NCBI GenBank assembly: GCA_030628155.1
Contig: DAOVRL010000043.1
Span: 1-27,295 of the forward strand
Reading direction: 5' to 3'
From: DAOVRL01 sp023128595
GTDB lineage: Bacteria > Planctomycetota > Phycisphaerae > Sedimentisphaerales > Anaerobacaceae
Length of the DNA: 27,295 nucleotides
The notes beneath the pieces were generated by a model. The model did not search any database, was not told where the DNA came from, and saw nothing but the letters and a program-made list of their open reading frames with translations. Below, one piece after another: positions 23,394 to 27,295 of the stretch. Positions within the stretch are counted from its first letter, which is position 1, and the number at the start of each line of letters is the position of its first letter. The position numbers and the translations under genes are program-made.

Positions 23394-23594
23394 ATGAGAT
23401 CAAAGCTTTTCACCTTCAGCATTGCTTGTGCTGGGGCCATCTTGCTGGCCGGAGGTCACTGCGCTTATGGTTCAGGATCGGCCAGTGGGCAGGGCCGATT
23501 CGAGAGAATAACCGGCAACCCCGCAATGGGATACAAATATCTTTACGAGTGGGACCTGTTCGCCGCCAGCGCTGAATTTGAGGTCGTAAAATGA
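23394..23594 (+). CDS. Small secreted protein, 66 residues
   Basis: A 66-residue product. The ATG at 23394 has GGAAGG nine bases upstream; a longer in-frame reading from 23199 starts inside the repeat element and is rejected. Residues 1-27 are a signal peptide (MRSKLFTFSIACAGAILLAG). The short mature part includes SGQGRFERITGNPAMGYKYL and ends AASAEFEVVK. The stop overlaps the start of the next gene as ATGA, so translation is coupled. No family recognised; it may act with the downstream barrel protein, or be a leader-type peptide. Confidence 0.6.
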   Translation: MRSKLFTFSIACAGAILLAGGHCAYGSGSASGQGRFERITGNPAMGYKYLYEWDLFAASAEFEVVK

Positions 23595-25678
23595 CAGCAT
23601 CGTGGACTTGCCAAAAATGCGGAGGGACCGTACCGACTCTGATCGTCTTCTTATTGGTGCTGGCACTCGCGGCGACACTTTGTGCTGCGCGGGCTGCGGG
23701 CGACGACGAGATTGAAGGTATCATCGAAAAGGCGGGCAATGCCGACGACGATGGTGCTCGCCTCGCTTATCTCAAGCAGCTTCGGGAAATGCTCGAACCG
23801 GACGCACCTCTGAAGGACGACCTCGATAAGCTCATCAATCAGATTGACCGCTGGTTGAACGAAAAACGACTGGCCTATTTCGGCGGGGATGTAAGTCGTA
23901 AAAAGGATTTTGACTTTCGGATCCCCGAGAGTTCGCCGCTCCTTTCTCTAACGTATTTGTATCGCGGGAGGATGGTTATCTGGTATGCGATGGAGTCGGG
24001 AGGCGTTTGGAACATTCCTCAGAGGCGGCGGGAGTTCTTTGCCAAGGCGCGGGGCTTTTTTGAGAAGTACGCCAAGGCCTTCCCGCAGAACGGGATTGCC
24101 CGGATGTATCTCGGCGATCCCACCGGGCCTTACAAACACTACGAAGCTGCTGCCGGCGCGCCTCAATGGGCCGTCTATCAGCGGGAAGGTCTTGAACGGC
24201 TGGCCGATGTAATCGAGTGGTGGATTGACAACCGCATGCAGGACAACGGCGAGTATGGCGGCGGCTGGGGCGATGATTGCGAGATGTGGCGATGGTGGGT
24301 GCCCGTGCTCATTGGCTTTGAAAGCCCCAAAATAACCGCAGCACAGGGACGCTTTTCCGAAGCCCTGCTGGCCCAGCCGCACATGAAACCCGGTTACACG
24401 ACTCGAATGTCCGACGTGGAGCACACCGCCGAGGATTCGGCCGATGTCATTACACCGATGATGCACCTTGACCCCGATAACGACCTCTGGCGCAGGCGTG
24501 CACTTCGCCTGGCCGAGCTGATGGAGAAACTCTGGACCGCCCGAAACGAGCGCGGCTTCCTGCAGTTCAAGAGCACCTATTTCACCGCCGAGAGGCTCGA
24601 CACCAATCCGAGCCGCGCCTGCGACACGGTGTACCACCCCCGAGCTGTTCAGCCGGCCCTGCTTTACTGGCAGCGGACGGGTAACAAGGGATTGACCCGC
24701 CTTTTCTCGGCCTGGATGGATACCTGGGTCGATGCCGCCGCCAGGGCCGAGCGCGGCAAGCCCGCTGGCGTAATCCCCACGGCGATCCACTGGCCCGACG
24801 GAGGCATCGGCGGCCTTGGGCCGAATTGGTGGGACCCCAGAAATCACGGCGAATATACTCTCTATCTTTTCCCCAGCGCGATGAGCCTGATGACTCACAC
24901 GCTGCTGCTGACTTATCACATGACCGGCCGGGCCGAGTACATCGAGCCAATTCGGTCCATGGCCGGGATACGGCTCAAATACCTCAGTGCGCCGCCCAAG
25001 AAGCCCCCGGCACCGGGCTCTGAGGCCTGGTGCGCCTCGAAGCTCGGCGGCCTGGCGAGCGTTGTTGCCAAGTACAGGCTTCTTACGGGCGGCACCGAGT
25101 TCGACGAGCTTCTCGCGAGGGAAAGGTCGCCTTACATGCGGTTTCGGCAGCGCGGAGATTTGGACCTGCTCACTGCCGCTCTTCGCAGGAACGCCGAGGC
25201 CCTGCGCATCAATTTCGAGGGCTATACCAGCGAAGTCCGCTACACCGACCGGGTGCTGCGATTTCCGAGTCTGTTCGGGCGGGATGGACTTGCACCTGAG
25301 GGCAAGACGCCTATCTACGCCCCGGATACCTCGCTGCTGTATTCGACGGTGACCGGTGACCCCGGTGACGCCGGCTATCTTCCGCTAAATGCGGTCCGCT
25401 GGCTGACGCCGCCCCGCAACATTGCCGCGCTTGTCACCGAGTCCGGGGCCGACCGCCTCACCGCGGAGCTTTTCCACTTCGGCGCGGACGCTCGAGAAAT
25501 GTCGGCCGAGCTTTATTTGCTAAAACCCGGCAGCTACAGATTTACAATAGAGCCTGCTGTGCGAAAGGGACAACCGCCGACAGATGGGCGGCCGCTCGTG
25601 GTCAAGGCTCACAGGACCCGCATTGCCTTTGAGCTGCCCCCGCGCAAATGCTGTGTGCTGCGTGTATATCGCCCTTAG
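23591..25678 (+). CDS. Secreted or membrane-anchored helical-barrel protein
   Basis: A 695-residue protein paralogous to the barrel region of the protein at 7209-10286. Its short cytoplasmic start, MTASWTCQKCGGTVP, includes a CxxC before a hydrophobic segment (about 16-35), so it may be membrane-anchored. The helical region about 60-600 contains GAPQWAVYQREGLERLADVI, NGEYGGGWGDDCEMWRWW (about 218-235), HTAEDSADVITPMMHLDPD, and aromatic-rich helices (EYTLYLFPSAMSLMTHTLLL). The C-terminal beta module (about 617-695) has MSAELYLLKPGSYRFTIE and ends VLRVYRP. The fold suggests an (alpha/alpha)6 toroid seen in lyases and glycosidases. No known family signature was found and the acidic GDD is a candidate active-site region. 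Coupled by a four-base overlap to the upstream small protein. Confidence 0.72.
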   Translation: MTASWTCQKCGGTVPTLIVFLLVLALAATLCAARAAGDDEIEGIIEKAGNADDDGARLAYLKQLREMLEPDAPLKDDLDKLINQIDRWLNEKRLAYFGGDVSRKKDFDFRIPESSPLLSLTYLYRGRMVIWYAMESGGVWNIPQRRREFFAKARGFFEKYAKAFPQNGIARMYLGDPTGPYKHYEAAAGAPQWAVYQREGLERLADVIEWWIDNRMQDNGEYGGGWGDDCEMWRWWVPVLIGFESPKITAAQGRFSEALLAQPHMKPGYTTRMSDVEHTAEDSADVITPMMHLDPDNDLWRRRALRLAELMEKLWTARNERGFLQFKSTYFTAERLDTNPSRACDTVYHPRAVQPALLYWQRTGNKGLTRLFSAWMDTWVDAAARAERGKPAGVIPTAIHWPDGGIGGLGPNWWDPRNHGEYTLYLFPSAMSLMTHTLLLTYHMTGRAEYIEPIRSMAGIRLKYLSAPPKKPPAPGSEAWCASKLGGLASVVAKYRLLTGGTEFDELLARERSPYMRFRQRGDLDLLTAALRRNAEALRINFEGYTSEVRYTDRVLRFPSLFGRDGLAPEGKTPIYAPDTSLLYSTVTGDPGDAGYLPLNAVRWLTPPRNIAALVTESGADRLTAELFHFGADAREMSAELYLLKPGSYRFTIEPAVRKGQPPTDGRPLVVKAHRTRIAFELPPRKCCVLRVYRP

Positions 25679-25725
25679 CTGCATCTTCAAGGCTCTGCAG
25701 GCTTAGATAACGTCGGGCGGACGAT

Positions 25726-25783
25726 AGTGGCATCGGCATCCTGCCGATGATTTGGAAAACACGGGCAGGATGCCCGTGCCACT
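25726..25783. repeat. Inverted repeat of GGCATCCTGCC type
   Basis: AGTGGCATCGGCATCCTGCC (25726-25745) and its inverse GGCAGGATGCCCGTGCCACT (25764-25783), matching at 18 of 20 positions around an 18-base loop. It lies about 50 bases after the barrel-protein stop. It could act as a transcription terminator, but there is no T run; it more likely belongs to an interspersed palindromic repeat family. Confidence 0.65.
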
Positions 25784-26042
25784 TCAAGCGGGACTTTGAA
25801 ATCGGTTTCTTCCAAACCGGCCGTCACGGGTGCCGGTCATCCGCGTCGCAATATTCTTGCAATCGAGGTATAATCCTGTATAGTTTGTTCTCAGGGTCGG
25901 CGCTGTGATGAGCTTCCGGGTGGCTGTATGTTGCCGTCACGCAGCGTTGTTCTGATGAAGTTAAAAGGCTTCTGCAAAATTGCAGGTTAAGCCTGCTTAG
26001 AAAAGAAAAAATCGTTTTTTGATTTATTTAGGAGTACGTTCG
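25784..26042. other. Leader region of the PQQ-like gene
   Basis: No gene. A TATAAT at 25869-25874 has no clear -35 partner. A small perfect hairpin GCAGG-ttaag-CCTGC occurs at 25982-25996, followed by A- and T-rich tracts (AAAAAATCGTTTTTT at 26006-26020). AGGAG precedes the start at 26043. The hairpin plus tract could be a regulatory leader. Confidence 0.35.
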
Positions 26043-27295
26043 ATGACAAGTCTGAAATCTTTTCCATTAAAGCTGTTGGTTTTGGCCGGTGTGTTTTTTG
26101 TCGGCGTCTCGTCAAGAGGGGCGGACTGGCCGACCTATCGCCACGACAATGCCCGCACGGGCAGCACGTCCGAGTCGCTGGCGCCCCCGCTTAGCCTGCG
26201 ATGGGTTTACGCCCCCGCTCATCCTCCGCGCCCGGCCTGGTCGGGACCGGCAAAGCGCGCGAGGGAGGGGTTCTACCAGCGCCATCGTGTAATCTTCGAC
26301 GATGCTTTCCAGGTCGCAGTGGCCGGCGGCATTGTCTATTTTGGTTCTTCATCCGACCATAAGGTCTATGCCCTTGACGCCGTCACCGGCGGCGAGCGGT
26401 GGTCCTTTTTTACCGGCGGGCCCGTCCGCCTGGCGCCGACACTCTACAAAGACCGACTCTTTGTCGGCTCCGATGACGGCTTCGTCTATTGTCTAAAGGC
26501 CGAAGACGGACAACTGATCTGGAAGGTGCGTCCGGGGCCGAATAACGAACGGCTCCTGGGCAGCGGAAAGATGATTTCACGTTGGCCTGTCCGAACCAAC
26601 GTGCTCGTGGACGAAGACATCGCGTATTTCACCGGGGGAATCTTTCCACATGAAAACGTTTACATCTGCGCCGCTCGGACGGATGATGGAACCGTTATAT
26701 GGAAAAACGACAGCATCAGTGAACAAGATGCGCATCGCAACGAGCTCTCGCCGCAGGGATACCTGTTAGCCGCCGGCACACAACTTTTCATACCGTCCGG
26801 CAGAGCATTGCCCGTCGGATTCGACCGCACAACAGGGCGGGTGGTTTTTAGAAGCAACTACGGCTGGAGAGGCGAACAAGCCGGGGGCATGGTCGGCGGC
26901 ACATACGCGCTGCTCGCCGATAACCAGATATATACCGGCACGCAGTACCACCTCCTGGCCCTCAACCAGAAGACCGGCAGGGTGGGCTTCGGCTGGTTCC
27001 CCGGCAGGCGCCTCGCGGTTGTGGGCGATATGGCCTATATGGCGACCGGCAGCGAGATCGTCGCTATGGACCGCGTCAAGTACGCCAAGGCCAGCGTCCG
27101 ACGCAATTCTCTCGAGTACAGGATAAAGGGACTGCGAAGCAGTGTCAGAAGAGCAAGGGGCGAGGACCTCAAAAAACGGCAGCAGCAATTAACCGCTGCC
27201 GAAGATGAGCTAAAGGAGCTTCACAGAGAGAATATCGACCCGGTTATCAAGTGGCGCGTGCCCAGCCGGTGCGATGCAGAGCTGATACTGTGCAA
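26043..27295 (+). CDS. PQQ-like beta-propeller protein, 3' end truncated by window
   Basis: Open from ATG 26043 (AGGAG eight bases upstream) to the window end without a stop: 417 codons visible, so the gene is partial. Signal peptide residues 1-24 (LKLLVLAGVFFVGVSSRGAD). The body is a PQQ/BamB-like propeller with repeated blades: DWPTYRHDNARTGS, VAGGIVYFGSSSDHKVYALD followed by GERW, DRLFVGSDDGFVYCLKAEDG then LIW, and YALLADNQIYTGTQYHLLAL. From about residue 355 a charged, coiled-coil-like stretch appears (RIKGLRSSVRRARGEDLKKR, QQLTAAEDELKELHREN) before a further blade-like WRVPSRC. Planctomycetes have many such exported propeller proteins, often with additional enzyme domains downstream. Function unknown. 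Confidence 0.85.
   Translation, partial: MTSLKSFPLKLLVLAGVFFVGVSSRGADWPTYRHDNARTGSTSESLAPPLSLRWVYAPAHPPRPAWSGPAKRAREGFYQRHRVIFDDAFQVAVAGGIVYFGSSSDHKVYALDAVTGGERWSFFTGGPVRLAPTLYKDRLFVGSDDGFVYCLKAEDGQLIWKVRPGPNNERLLGSGKMISRWPVRTNVLVDEDIAYFTGGIFPHENVYICAARTDDGTVIWKNDSISEQDAHRNELSPQGYLLAAGTQLFIPSGRALPVGFDRTTGRVVFRSNYGWRGEQAGGMVGGTYALLADNQIYTGTQYHLLALNQKTGRVGFGWFPGRRLAVVGDMAYMATGSEIVAMDRVKYAKASVRRNSLEYRIKGLRSSVRRARGEDLKKRQQQLTAAEDELKELHRENIDPVIKWRVPSRCDAELILC

Overview
The window looks like a chromosomal stretch from an environmental bacterium of the Planctomycetota, most likely the Phycisphaerae/Sedimentisphaerales side. This is inferred from gene style, not from a marker gene. The signs are single-gene pseudopilins with an H-X9-DG tail, PEP-CTERM and dockerin-like C-termini on secreted proteins, a Tat-exported Gfo/Idh/MocA oxidoreductase next to a Tat sugar-isomerase-like TIM barrel, a PQQ-type propeller protein, and a YkgJ protein convergent with lexA. 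No rRNA, tRNA, CRISPR, transposase or phage gene was seen.

Layout. (1) Positions 93-6631, minus strand, eight genes. From upstream to downstream: a pseudopilin-like protein, an ECF-S-like membrane protein, trmO (ATGA overlap, His-rich tail), a secreted dockerin-tailed protein, a secreted FmdE-like protein, a PEP-CTERM protein with its own near-consensus promoter, a second pseudopilin, and a dockerin-tailed paralogue of the PEP-CTERM protein. (2) Positions 7209-17065, plus strand. A ~1025-residue secreted helical-barrel protein with a CARDB-like tail, a voltage-gated K+ channel with a zinc ribbon, an MtfA-like peptidase, the Tat oxidoreductase and TIM-barrel pair, two EamA/DMT transporters and a GNAT acetyltransferase. 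(3) Positions 17066-23393. Two copies of a short repeat element with GGTGTGG terminal inverted repeats flank a large secreted propeller/beta-helix/dockerin protein (minus), a YkgJ-type Cys-cluster protein (plus), and lexA with an overlapping upstream ORF (minus). (4) Positions 23394-27295, plus strand. A 66-residue secreted peptide overlapping a 695-residue paralogue of the first helical-barrel protein, then a PQQ-like propeller gene cut by the window end. That last ORF has no stop inside the window.

How the parts may fit together. The plus-strand genes suggest extracellular or periplasmic carbohydrate processing (two related barrel proteins, sugar-type oxidoreductase and isomerase folds, metabolite exporters). 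The first minus-strand block combines a putative vitamin/metal transporter subunit, a His-tailed TrmO, an FmdE-like exported protein and several surface-sorted proteins. It may be a metal- or cofactor-linked cell-surface system, but no function is proven. The best candidates for something undescribed are the GGTGTGG-bounded repeat family, the paired barrel proteins sharing a GE[FY]GGxxGDD signature, and the ECF-S/TrmO/FmdE/surface-protein cluster.
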